Counted from the first letter of the stretch, positions 8,753 through 17,282 are shown. The stretch is 41,852 bases of DNA from HGM04593 sp045646845 (GCA_045646845.1 JAZRLO010000036.1:1-41852), one strand, 5' to 3'. Translations and numbers: made by a program. The notes: generated from the letters alone by a model not told the origin.

Positions 8753-9667
8753 TCAAAAGATGGACTCCTCCGTCTCTGTCGTCAACAGTTCAAGAGCCTT
8801 CATTCCCATCACGGAATTCCCTTTGCCGTTCAATCTTGGACTCCACACCGCAACGGAATAGCGCAACGGATATATTGCGGCAATACCTCCTCCCACGCCA
8901 CTCTTTCCCGGTAGCCCGACAAGGTATGAGAATTCCCCTGCCTCATCATAGAAACCGCACGTCTGCATTATTGCGTTCATACGCTTCACCTGAGACGACG
9001 TCAAGACTATACCCGAATAAGAAAAACTGCTGTTATGATTGGCAAAAGCAAGAAAAGCCTTTGCCAACTCACGGCAGTTCAACTCAAGAGAACACATTTT
9101 AAAGTAAAAATCGAGTACCCTGTCCACTCCGCATTCTATGGCACCATGATATTTTAGCAGGTTCGCTATTGCAGCATTAAGATAGCCGGTTTCTCTCTCC
9201 GACTGTGCCACCTCCATATTGTAACCGATGTCGGCTGAGCCGCACAGTGTACGCACAAAAGCAATGAAATCCTCTTCAGGGTCCGCGAATGAAGTCAGCA
9301 TCACGTCGGCAAGCACCAGAGCCCCGGCATTCATGAACGGGTTGCGCGGTATTCCCTTCTCCGCCTCAAGCTGCACGAGCGAGTTGAAGGCAGTTCCCGA
9401 AGGCTCTTTGCCCACACGTTGCCAAAGCCCCTCGCCCTTTGCCGAGAGACACATTGCAAGTGCAAACACTTTCGAAATGCTCTGAATGGAAAAACGCACA
9501 TCGGCTCCTTCAATGGAATAGGAACCGCCATCGACGGTACACAGGCACATGCCGAACTGGTCGGGATTCACCTTTGCGAGAGCTGGGATATAAGAAGCCG
9601 GCTCTCCTGTTCTGGAAAAAGGAAGGATTTTTCTGTAGATATCCTCCAAAATCTTCTGGTAATTCAT
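8753..9667 (-). CDS. glsA: Glutaminase (serine-dependent, GlsA family)
   Basis: A 304-residue glutaminase of the beta-lactamase-like fold, converting glutamine to glutamate and ammonia. The catalytic S-x-x-K is seen in SIQSISKVF (Ser and Lys at about 63 and 66). Other family blocks are GIPRNPFMNAGALV, QSERETGYLNAAIA and LPGKSGVGGGI, and the length matches the usual about 305. There is no signal peptide, so it is cytoplasmic. A second ATG one codon upstream (9670) is equally possible. It starts the minus-strand set glutaminase-asparaginase-porin-Dcu, with a 78-base gap before asparaginase. Bacterial GlsA enzymes have also been tied to acid resistance through ammonia release. Confidence 0.92.
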   Translation of the reverse strand: MNYQKILEDIYRKILPFSRTGEPASYIPALAKVNPDQFGMCLCTVDGGSYSIEGADVRFSIQSISKVFALAMCLSAKGEGLWQRVGKEPSGTAFNSLVQLEAEKGIPRNPFMNAGALVLADVMLTSFADPEEDFIAFVRTLCGSADIGYNMEVAQSERETGYLNAAIANLLKYHGAIECGVDRVLDFYFKMCSLELNCRELAKAFLAFANHNSSFSYSGIVLTSSQVKRMNAIMQTCGFYDEAGEFSYLVGLPGKSGVGGGIAAIYPLRYSVAVWSPRLNGKGNSVMGMKALELLTTETEESIF

Positions 9668-9670
9668 CAT

Positions 9671-10067
9671 CGCACCGTCTGTATGCTGAATGAAGAGTTA
9701 TACATACAGCGCGAAGATATAAAAATTTCCTAAAAGTTGTTTGAATTTAGAAGCTGTTTAAATTTATGTCCTTGAAATTTTTATAGAACTTTTTTAGAGT
9801 GTTTTTTCATTTTTAAAAGGCACATAGCGGGCTATGTAACTGCGAAAAAGGGAAAAACAGACAAAAAAGGGCATAAAAAGACAAGCACTTCTTGCGGATA
9901 ATGTAAATAATATTTTTGAAAGAAATTTAAACAACTTCTTGGTTGCCAAGTTTTTCACAGAGCAAAAAAATGCGGAATGTGCGGCGGCTTGAACCATCAG
10001 CCACCTTTGAGCGCGCTCCCGACAGACCCGAAGGAGCTTAGCGGCCACGCGACGGCAACCCGCGCTG
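9671..10067. other. Non-coding stretch between glsA and panE-like gene
   Basis: About 460 bases lie between the divergent glutaminase and reductase genes. A near-match -7 box on the minus strand (TATCTTCG, 9712-9719) may serve glutaminase. The middle is filled by a short element with terminal inverted repeats (9749-9939, listed separately). Directly before it is an extra copy of its end sequence: positions 9733-9749 match 9750-9766 at 14 of 17 bases. The part from 9940 to 10067 holds nothing I recognise. Confidence 0.5.
9749..9939. repeat. MITE-like element with 17-bp terminal inverted repeats
   Basis: AGAAGCTGTTTAAATTT at 9749-9765 is matched, inverted, by the sequence at 9923-9939, whose complement is AGAAGTTGTTTAAATTT (16 of 17 identical). 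The unit is 191 bases, AT-rich, with no credible gene. It holds a central palindrome, ACATAGC-GG-GCTATGT at 9822-9837. A related end sequence occurs at 31561-31579. Size, terminal repeats, non-coding content and intergenic position fit a miniature inverted-repeat element or a dispersed intergenic repeat. No clear target-site duplication was seen. Confidence 0.5.
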
Positions 10068-10098
10068 TTGCAGGAATGAACAAAAACCGTTACCTTTA
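10068..10098 (+). promoter_or_regulatory. Promoter for the panE-like gene
   Basis: TTG at 10068-10070, a 20-base spacer, then TACCTTTA at 10091-10098 (7 of 8 to TAnnTTTG). It sits 30 bases before the ATG at 10129, good spacing for a Bacteroidota promoter. Confidence 0.55.
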
Positions 10099-10128
10099 CG
10101 GAATCTTAACATACAACAAATACTGAAT

Positions 10129-11133
10129 ATGAGAGCAGCAATATACGGAGCAGGCTCGCTTGGGACAATCCTGGGAGCATACATCACAAAGAACGGCGGA
10201 GAAGTAGAACTCATCAACCGCAACAAAGCGCACATTGACGCCCTGCGCACAAATGGTGCCACAGTAACAGGAACGGTAAACTTCACACAGGCAGTAACCG
10301 CATACACCCCCGATGAGATGTCCGGCAAGTACGACATCATTTTCCTCATGACCAAGCAACAGCAGAATGCCGAGGTCGTGAAGTTCCTCAAGCAGTACCT
10401 TGCCGATGACGGCGTCATAGTAACCCTACAGAACGGAATTCCCGAACTGCAGATAGGCGAAATAGTCGGTGAAGAGCGTGTACTGGGCTGTACCGTAGCA
10501 TGGGGTGCAACCATGAAGGAACCGGGTGTGTGCGAACTCACCAGCGCGCCCGACTCGCTCACCTTCTCGCTCGGTTCGCTCCAAGCGCGGCCCAACCCAA
10601 TTATCGGTAAAGTAAAATCCCTTCTCGAACTTATGGGCCCGGTAGAGATTGACGCCAACTTCATAGGTTCCCGATGGAGCAAGCTCCTCATAAACTCAGC
10701 CTTTTCGGGAATGAGCGCAGTGCTCGGAAGCACATTCGGCGAGGCCGCACGCGACAAGGCATCACGCAGAATAGTACAGAAACTCATAAAGGAGAGCATC
10801 GACGTATGCGCAACCGCAGGCATACGCATAGAACCCGTACAGGGCAAGGACATCGTCAAACTTCTCGACTACAAGGGACGCATCAAGAAGGCATTCTCCT
10901 TCTTCATCATCCCCATAGCCATACGCAAGCACGCCCTTCTCAGAGCAAGCATGTTACAGGACCTTGAGAAAGGCAAGAAGACCGAGGTCGATGCCATCAA
11001 CGGAGTAGTATGCGCATTCGGCCGCAAGGTCGGTGTCCCCACCCCCATGAATGACAAAGTCGTTGACATAATACATAGGATAGAGAACGGAGAGCTCACA
11101 CCATCGTTCAGCAACCTTGCACTCTTCAAATAA
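10129..11133 (+). CDS. panE: 2-dehydropantoate 2-reductase (ApbA/PanE family)
   Basis: A 334-residue NADPH-dependent reductase, expected to reduce ketopantoate to pantoate in pantothenate (coenzyme A) synthesis. The N-terminal Rossmann loop is YGAGSLG (6-12). The catalytic region SRWSKLLINSAF carries K185 and N189, equivalent to the lysine and asparagine of E. coli PanE. LQNGIP and GCTVAWGATMKEPG are also family signatures. It is about 30 residues longer than E. coli PanE, with a basic insert near 285-305. No other pantothenate gene lies nearby; it shares a transcript with the RNA methyltransferase 11 bases downstream. ApbA/PanE homologues sometimes use other keto acids, so the substrate is likely rather than certain. 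Confidence 0.85.
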   Translation: MRAAIYGAGSLGTILGAYITKNGGEVELINRNKAHIDALRTNGATVTGTVNFTQAVTAYTPDEMSGKYDIIFLMTKQQQNAEVVKFLKQYLADDGVIVTLQNGIPELQIGEIVGEERVLGCTVAWGATMKEPGVCELTSAPDSLTFSLGSLQARPNPIIGKVKSLLELMGPVEIDANFIGSRWSKLLINSAFSGMSAVLGSTFGEAARDKASRRIVQKLIKESIDVCATAGIRIEPVQGKDIVKLLDYKGRIKKAFSFFIIPIAIRKHALLRASMLQDLEKGKKTEVDAINGVVCAFGRKVGVPTPMNDKVVDIIHRIENGELTPSFSNLALFK

Positions 11134-11144
11134 GCCACAACAGA

Positions 11145-11948
11145 ATGCCCATCATTGAGATAACCTCACTCACCCACCCCGGTGTAGAGACATTCAGCAC
11201 ACTTACCGAAGCACAGCTGCGCAAAGAACACGAAAAGGAACAGGGAATCTTCATAGCCGAAAGCCCCAAAGTGATAAATGTAGCCCTCAACGCAGGCTAC
11301 ACTCCATTGGCACTTCTGTGTGAAAGAAGACACATCGACGGCGATGCTGCGGCAATCATTGAGCGCTGCGGCGACATTCCTGTATATACCGGTAGCCGCG
11401 AACTCCTTGCGAGCCTCACAGGATACACACTCACGCGCGGAGTCCTCTGCGCCATGCAACGCCCCGACGAGCCAAGCGTTGAAACCGTATGCCGCAATGC
11501 ACATCGTATAGTAGTAATAGACGGTGTTGTCGATACTACAAATATCGGAGCCATCTTCCGCAGCGCCGCAGCACTCGGCATAGACGCAGTACTGCTCACA
11601 CGTAACTCCTGCGACCCCCTCAACCGCCGTGCAATAAGAGTATCAATGGGTAGCATATTCCTTGTCCCCTGGACATGGCTCGACGGTGGATATGAAGAGC
11701 TGCAACGCATAGGATTCACCACTGCGGCAATGGCACTTACCGACAACTCAATATCCATTGCCGACCCGTTGCTGACAACCATTCCGCGCCTGGCCATTAT
11801 AATGGGCACCGAAGGCGAAGGACTCCCCGAAGAGACCATTGCAGCTGCCGACCATGTCGTACGCATCCCCATGTCGCACAATGTCGATTCTCTCAACGTC
11901 GCAGCCGCCGCTGCCGTAGCATTCTGGGAACTCCGCAGAAGAGAATAA
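11145..11948 (+). CDS. SPOUT (TrmH/SpoU) RNA 2'-O-methyltransferase
   Basis: A 267-residue SPOUT-class enzyme using S-adenosylmethionine to methylate ribose 2'-OH of rRNA or tRNA. The three TrmH motifs are visible: motif 1 NIGAIFRSAAALG (133-145, with conserved N133 and R139), motif 2 LAIIMGTEGEGLP (216-228), and motif 3 IPMSHNVDSLNVAAA (241-255). The N-terminal part (about 1-110) is a substrate-binding domain of the L30e-like kind; the segment FIAESPKVINVAL is typical. The target nucleotide cannot be read from the sequence. Cotranscribed with the reductase upstream. Confidence 0.88.
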   Translation: MPIIEITSLTHPGVETFSTLTEAQLRKEHEKEQGIFIAESPKVINVALNAGYTPLALLCERRHIDGDAAAIIERCGDIPVYTGSRELLASLTGYTLTRGVLCAMQRPDEPSVETVCRNAHRIVVIDGVVDTTNIGAIFRSAAALGIDAVLLTRNSCDPLNRRAIRVSMGSIFLVPWTWLDGGYEELQRIGFTTAAMALTDNSISIADPLLTTIPRLAIIMGTEGEGLPEETIAAADHVVRIPMSHNVDSLNVAAAAAVAFWELRRRE

Positions 11949-12109
11949 ACAACAAAAGAGCCACTCCAGACCGTGTGGTACCGCCATGGGAAGCATACAA
12001 CAAACCCGATAAGAGTGCTTTTTCGAATTGCCGCTATAAAAACATGAGCAAGAATTTCCCATTCCGTTCGTTTGTTACTATATTCGCAAGGAACAATAAA
12101 CAGAACATT

Positions 12110-13327
12110 ATGTCAAAGAACTTTTTATTTCCGGCAATAACAGCCATCCTTCTTTTATCGGCCGCATGTTCAAACCGGCCCGACAGCCATAACCGACAGC
12201 CGGGAAACGAACAGGTGAAAGAGAGTGATAAAAAAGAACTTCCGGCAGGAGCCATCGGAATAAAATACAACCGCCACATCTATTGCGAGGTGATGTTACA
12301 TGATTCAATTCCGGCAAGAATGATTTTCGACACCGGATGTTCGACCCTGGTGCTCGATTCCACATTCTATGCAGACACCTTTGGAAAAGAGAGAAAGTTG
12401 CAAAGGGCCATGCTTGGAGGTGCAGGGGACGGATATGAACAGGCATACATTGACAGGAGCTGTTGGAAATACAGCCTCGGCAAAGAGTCCATGACAGAGG
12501 AGATGGCAACAGTTCTGAACCTTCGCAAAATCGTAGGAGACAATGCTGACGGAATGTTCGGAATGATGTTTATGCAAGGAAAGCGAGTTGAGATAAACTA
12601 TGCAGACAACTACATGTGCTTCCTCACTGCAGAAGAAGAGATTGGAGAAGATTTCACCCGCATACCCTTTACCTTGGACGGTATGCGTATTGTACTGCCG
12701 CTCGCTATTACGATGAATGACGGTAATGTTTTTAATGGTAAATTTCTTATGGATACCGGCATGCCCGGTACATTGTCACTAAACAGCACGACTTCAGACC
12801 GTCTGATGATGGACAAACATCTTGCCGATGCCCGTTGCATGTCATATTCTGTTGGTGGAATCGGAGGTGACAGCCAAGAATTCATGTTCAAGACACCGCA
12901 GATTACTGTAGGAGGTCATGCTATTAAAGATTTGATGATAACCTGGTCGAGCAACAAAGAGGGAGCATTGGCTAATGCCGCTTATGATGGTTTGATAGGA
13001 AATGAACTCTTTGACCGTTTCAATGTCATTTTGGATTTCGTTGACAATGCTGTATATCTGCGCCCAAACAAGAATTTTGACAGGCCGGAACCGAACTTCT
13101 TAGGTGTTGCCCTCACACCTATGAAAGACCATTGGATAGTGAACGGAATACTGGAAGGCGGCAATGCAGAGAAAGCCGGACTGCGACGTGGGGACCGCAT
13201 TGAGACAATCAACGGCATAAAGGCAAATGAAAGCAACGCAGAAAGCCTCTACCCTCTCCCCGACAAGCTTACCCTTACGGTAAGGAGAGAAGATGGAATA
13301 AAAGAGATTTTCGTATATAAAGAATAG
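12110..13327 (+). CDS. Lipoprotein with retropepsin-type protease motifs and PDZ domain
   Basis: A 405-residue predicted lipoprotein. The signal ends in the lipobox LSAAC (Cys20). Two aspartyl-protease motifs follow: FDTG with Asp74 (hydrophobic flank MIFDTGCSTLVLDS) and MDTG with Asp215 (flank FLMDTGMPGTLSL). This suggests two retropepsin-like halves in one chain, as in pepsin-type enzymes. The C-terminal PDZ domain (about 310-400) contains AEKAGLRRGDRIETING. I chose the ATG at 12110 because it gives a proper lipoprotein signal; an in-frame ATG at 12044 starts with an almost identical sequence (MSKNFPF versus MSKNFLF). The target is unknown. Related PDZ-containing aspartyl-protease proteins are common in Bacteroidota. 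Confidence 0.8.
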   Translation: MSKNFLFPAITAILLLSAACSNRPDSHNRQPGNEQVKESDKKELPAGAIGIKYNRHIYCEVMLHDSIPARMIFDTGCSTLVLDSTFYADTFGKERKLQRAMLGGAGDGYEQAYIDRSCWKYSLGKESMTEEMATVLNLRKIVGDNADGMFGMMFMQGKRVEINYADNYMCFLTAEEEIGEDFTRIPFTLDGMRIVLPLAITMNDGNVFNGKFLMDTGMPGTLSLNSTTSDRLMMDKHLADARCMSYSVGGIGGDSQEFMFKTPQITVGGHAIKDLMITWSSNKEGALANAAYDGLIGNELFDRFNVILDFVDNAVYLRPNKNFDRPEPNFLGVALTPMKDHWIVNGILEGGNAEKAGLRRGDRIETINGIKANESNAESLYPLPDKLTLTVRREDGIKEIFVYKE

Positions 13328-13337
13328 TTCAGGTGAA

Positions 13338-13535
13338 TCATTCTCTATGTTTTTTTCTGTCGAAAAAGAGTTTGAAAGCAGTCATAAGCAGTGTGAACAC
13401 ACATGCACCGAAAAGATAGGCCCACAACGGTGTTTCACTTATGTCACGCCCCGATACCCAATCGACAAAAATCTGAAGCGGTATGCTGTAAACGAATGCC
13501 GCTACAGCATAGACCGCAATTTCTTTTTTGTTCAT
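13338..13535 (-). CDS. Small two-helix membrane protein, unknown
   Basis: A 65-residue protein. It has one hydrophobic helix at about 5-24 (IAVYAVAAFVYSIPLQIF) and a second at about 38-55 (LWAYLFGACVFTLLMTAF), with a basic end FDRKKHRE. The short polar link between them (DWVSGRDISETP) would face one side of the membrane. It converges tail-to-tail with the protease lipoprotein gene, only 10 bases apart. I do not recognise a family. Its hydrophobic pattern and Lys-rich end support a real gene. Confidence 0.6.
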   Translation of the reverse strand: MNKKEIAVYAVAAFVYSIPLQIFVDWVSGRDISETPLWAYLFGACVFTLLMTAFKLFFDRKKHRE

Positions 13536-13667
13536 TTTTACAGCAAAATTTATAGTTCTTAATAAGGTAAGACTGCACAGAGGGCGAACAAAAGCTCAAT
13601 TACTAATTGTTTCGAGGATTCATCACTGCGTGTAGGAATGACAAGACACGTCGGGTTAACTACTATA

Positions 13668-16523
13668 TTATTTCTTTAATACATTCGTTTTCTTTTCGAG
13701 TTCCTTGGCCAAATATGGTGCCGTATGCCCCACCCCTCTGGATACAATCTCTTCCGGTGTTCCGGCAGCCATCACCATTCCACCGTCACGGCCTCCTTCA
13801 GGGCCCATGTCAATGATATGATCGGCCATCTTTATGACGTCAAGGTTGTGCTCTATTATCACCACCGTATTGCCCTTATCGACAAGACGGTTTATTACAT
13901 TCATCAGCACGCGGATATCCTCGAAATGAAGGCCGGTCGTAGGCTCGTCAAGCAGATATAGCGTCTTGCCCGTATCGCGTTTCGACAATTCCGTCGCCAA
14001 CTTGACACGCTGGCTCTCGCCACCCGACAGAGTAGTCGAAGGCTGTCCGAGCTTTATGTATCCAAGACCAACATCCTGCAACACCTTTATCTTGTTGAGT
14101 ATGGAGGGGACATTCTCGAAAAACTCAACCGCCATGTTTATTGTCATGTCAAGGACATCGGCAATGGACTTTCCTTTGTAGCGCACCTCAAGCGTCTCGC
14201 GGTTATATCTTTTGCCATGACAGACTTCGCAGGGAACCATCACATCGGGAAGGAAGTTCATCTCAAGCGTCCTGTAACCGTTTCCGCCGCATGCCTCGCA
14301 ACGGCCGCCGGTGACATTGAAGGAGAAACGTCCTGGCTTGTAGCCGCGTATCTTGGCTTCGGGGAGATTGACGAAGAGGTTGCGTATATCGGAGAAGACA
14401 CCAGTGTATGTTGCAGGGTTGGAACGCGGAGTACGTCCCAATGGAGACTGGTCAACATCGACAATCTTGTCTATGTGTTCAATGCCCTCTATTCTGTCAA
14501 ACGGCAGCGGTTCGCGCAGGGCATGATAGAAATGCCTTGCGAGTATCGGTTGCAGCGTTTCGTTCACCAAAGTTGACTTTCCGCCACCCGATACACCTGT
14601 AACACAAATTAGTTTCCCGAGCGGAAATTCGACATCGACATTCTTAAGATTGTTTCCGCACGCGCCGAATATTTTTATGGACTTGCCGTTACCGGGACGG
14701 CGCGATGCCGGCACCTCAATTTTCTCCTCACCATTGAGGAAACGGGCTGTCATGGTATCGCCTTGGAGCATCTCTGCAGGCGTTCCGGCAAACACCACAT
14801 TACCACCCTTTCGGCCCGCTTTTGGCCCAAGATCAATGAGATAATCGGCCGAAAGCATTATATCACGGTCGTGTTCCACCACTATCACTGTATTGCCGAG
14901 GTCGCGCAATGACTTGAGCGAAGCTATGAGCCTGTCATTGTCACGCGGATGCAGGCCGATGCTCGGTTCATCGAGGATATAGAATACATTGACCAGTTGC
15001 GAGCCTACCTGCGTGGCAAGACGTATGCGCTGACCCTCACCGCCCGACAGCGATGCCGACGAACGGTTGAGCGACAGATAACCCAGACCTACATCGAGCA
15101 GGAAGCCTATTCGCGCCTGTACCTCCTTGACAATTTCACCGGCAATGGTGCGCTGCTTTTCGGTAAGCTGGGCGTCAAGACCTTTGAGCCATTCATGAAG
15201 TTGCACAAGATCCATTGAAGCAAGTTCGTGGATATTCTTTCCTGCAAGACGGTAATGGAGTGCCTCCTTGTTGAGCCTGGCTCCGCCGCACTCGGGACAC
15301 TCCTGCATTGCAGAGAACTGCTCGGCCCAACGCAGTTCCTTGGCCGACACGCTCGTATCCTTCTGCTGCTGGATATATTTGACAAGGCCGTCGTATGTCG
15401 AAACAGTGTCGTAGAACATTTCGGAGGAGCCGTTCACCTTCAACGGAACCGGCGAGCCGTACATTATTTCATCTATGGCCTCGTCAGGGAGCTCTTCAAC
15501 AGGGGTTTTCAATTCGGCACCGTAGCGGGCAAGCACCATCTCTATCTGCTGGAATATCGACGAACGCCTGTACTTTCCGAGCGGTGCAAGCGCACCGTCA
15601 TAAACGGAGAGGGAACGGTCGGGGACAACCTTGTCAACATCGACACGGCTTACAACTCCCAGACCCTTGCACTTTGGGCAGAAGCCCTGTGGAGAGTTGA
15701 AGGAGAAATTGTGCGGTGCCGGCTCCTTGTACGAGAGACCTGTAACCGGACACATGAGACGCTTGCTGTAATGGCGCACGGTTCCGCCCGGCATCTCCAT
15801 AATCATAACCAGTCCGTCACCTTGAGCCAGTGTAGTGGCAAGACTCTGTCTGATGCGCGCTGCATCCTTCGCGTCAACAGCCATCTTGTCAACAACAACC
15901 TCAATATCGTGGTTCTTGTAGCGTTCGAGCATCATACCGCGCGACATCTCGCACAATTCACCGTCAATGCGCACGTTCAGGTACCCCTTGCGCATCAACT
16001 GCTCGAAGAGTTCCTTATAATGTCCCTTACGTGCCTTCACAAGCGGAGCAAGCATATATATGCGCTTGCCCTCGTAGTCACGGAGGAGCATGTCGAGTAT
16101 CATCTCCTCGGTATATTTCACCATCTTCTCACCCGAGAGATAGGAGTAGGCATCGGCCGCACGGGAGAAGAGAAGACGCAGATAATCGTATATCTCGGTT
16201 GTTGTACCTACCGTGGAACGGGGATTCTTGTTCGTTGTCTTCTGTTCTATCGATATTACGGGACTGAGACCTGTTATCTTGTCAACATCGGGACGTTCAA
16301 GACCACCGAGAAAGTTACGCGCATAGGCAGAGAAGGTCTCTATGTAGCGGCGTTGGCCCTCGGCAAATATGGTATCGAACGCCAACGAAGACTTGCCGCT
16401 TCCGCTCAGACCGGTAATTACGGTAAGCGAATCGTGCGGTATGGTCACATCTATGTTCTTTAGGTTATGGACGCGTGCGCCATAAACCTCAATATATCCC
16501 TTTTCCTCTTCAGCAGCCTTCAT
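13668..16523 (-). CDS. uvrA: Excinuclease ABC subunit A
   Basis: A 951-residue UvrA, the damage-recognition ATPase of nucleotide excision repair, working with UvrB and UvrC. Both ATPase modules are complete: Walker A GLSGSGKSS (38-46) and GVSGGGKST (643-651), signature LSGGEGQ (492-498) and a second LSGGESQ near the C terminus, Walker B ILDEP (516-520) and LLDEP. The second zinc site is intact (C742, C745, C765, C768). The first has only three cysteines (C258, C282, C285): the usual CPxC reads CPVT, with Thr261 where Cys is expected. UvrB and UvrC are not in the window. Length and order are otherwise normal. Confidence 0.97.
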   Translation of the reverse strand: MKAAEEEKGYIEVYGARVHNLKNIDVTIPHDSLTVITGLSGSGKSSLAFDTIFAEGQRRYIETFSAYARNFLGGLERPDVDKITGLSPVISIEQKTTNKNPRSTVGTTTEIYDYLRLLFSRAADAYSYLSGEKMVKYTEEMILDMLLRDYEGKRIYMLAPLVKARKGHYKELFEQLMRKGYLNVRIDGELCEMSRGMMLERYKNHDIEVVVDKMAVDAKDAARIRQSLATTLAQGDGLVMIMEMPGGTVRHYSKRLMCPVTGLSYKEPAPHNFSFNSPQGFCPKCKGLGVVSRVDVDKVVPDRSLSVYDGALAPLGKYRRSSIFQQIEMVLARYGAELKTPVEELPDEAIDEIMYGSPVPLKVNGSSEMFYDTVSTYDGLVKYIQQQKDTSVSAKELRWAEQFSAMQECPECGGARLNKEALHYRLAGKNIHELASMDLVQLHEWLKGLDAQLTEKQRTIAGEIVKEVQARIGFLLDVGLGYLSLNRSSASLSGGEGQRIRLATQVGSQLVNVFYILDEPSIGLHPRDNDRLIASLKSLRDLGNTVIVVEHDRDIMLSADYLIDLGPKAGRKGGNVVFAGTPAEMLQGDTMTARFLNGEEKIEVPASRRPGNGKSIKIFGACGNNLKNVDVEFPLGKLICVTGVSGGGKSTLVNETLQPILARHFYHALREPLPFDRIEGIEHIDKIVDVDQSPLGRTPRSNPATYTGVFSDIRNLFVNLPEAKIRGYKPGRFSFNVTGGRCEACGGNGYRTLEMNFLPDVMVPCEVCHGKRYNRETLEVRYKGKSIADVLDMTINMAVEFFENVPSILNKIKVLQDVGLGYIKLGQPSTTLSGGESQRVKLATELSKRDTGKTLYLLDEPTTGLHFEDIRVLMNVINRLVDKGNTVVIIEHNLDVIKMADHIIDMGPEGGRDGGMVMAAGTPEEIVSRGVGHTAPYLAKELEKKTNVLKK

Positions 16524-16556
16524 CGTAACTATAAGCAGATATTCTGTTAAACATTT

Positions 16557-17282
16557 TTATGGAGCGACAGTCTCCTCGGTGTATCCGCGGAGCAGGTTCA
16601 CGTCCCTTGTGAATTCATACTCTATCCCGTCGGCTCCCTTTGCCTTTATTACGGCATAATAGACCCCGGCCTTCACAGGCTTACCCTTGTATGTACCGTC
16701 CCAACCGCACTCCTCGCAATTCATTTTATCTATTCCCCAGGAATAGAGCTGCTGGCCCCAACGGTTATATATGGCGGCACTGAAGGATATTATGGACTTT
16801 ACATTAAAGACGTTGAAATAGTCGTTTATGCCGTCACCGTTGGGTGAAAAGGCATTCGGGACTTCAATGCCCGATTCGGACAGGACTATGCTGAACGGTT
16901 CTAAGTCGGAGGGGCCGAACTCATAGAATATTTCGCTGTCCGCCAAGCTTGTATATACGACATAGGGCTGCAGAAGGGTCGTTCCGCTCTCGCGAAGATC
17001 ATATTCGACCTCCTGGTCGTAACGGACAAGGAAAGGCTCTTGCTCACCTTCCCTGAAGAATTCCCAGTAACAGTTCAACGAGTAGCCGTCAACCTCCACT
17101 GCACCTGACGAAAGCAGAAGTTTCACGGGTGCCTCGCCACTGTATGAATCGCCGGGTGTAAGGTCTGTCTGCTCGCCCTTTGAATCGACAACCTGCACCG
17201 TCGGGGACGGTGAGGATATATCCTGTCCGTTGACCCCTGATGCAAGGAGCAAAGAAAATAAAAATATAATGTACTCTTTCAT
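16557..17282 (-). CDS. Secreted protein with gliding-motility-type C-terminal domain
   Basis: A 241-residue exported protein. The start at 17282 (MKEYIIFLFSLLLASG) gives a clear signal peptide ending VNG-Q; upstream in-frame codons add no sensible sequence. The central part is a beta-rich domain with no name I can give. The C-terminal half (about 150-235) carries the gliding-motility-associated (CHU_C type) pattern: VPNAFSPNGDGINDYF, IYNRWGQQLY, WDGTYKGKPVKAGVYY. In organisms with type IX secretion this domain directs export and surface attachment. It lies 33 bases downstream of uvrA on the same strand, possibly by read-through, but is functionally unrelated. Confidence 0.82.
   Translation of the reverse strand: MKEYIIFLFSLLLASGVNGQDISSPSPTVQVVDSKGEQTDLTPGDSYSGEAPVKLLLSSGAVEVDGYSLNCYWEFFREGEQEPFLVRYDQEVEYDLRESGTTLLQPYVVYTSLADSEIFYEFGPSDLEPFSIVLSESGIEVPNAFSPNGDGINDYFNVFNVKSIISFSAAIYNRWGQQLYSWGIDKMNCEECGWDGTYKGKPVKAGVYYAVIKAKGADGIEYEFTRDVNLLRGYTEETVAP

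Noticed and set aside
9794..10048. Minus-strand 84-codon frame across the MITE-like element
   Set aside because: Low-complexity Phe/Leu/Cys-rich sequence produced by A/T-rich DNA, with no start signal.
15228..16463. A 411-codon open frame on the plus strand
   Set aside because: It lies fully opposite uvrA, has no family pattern, and its composition is that of the complement of a conserved gene.
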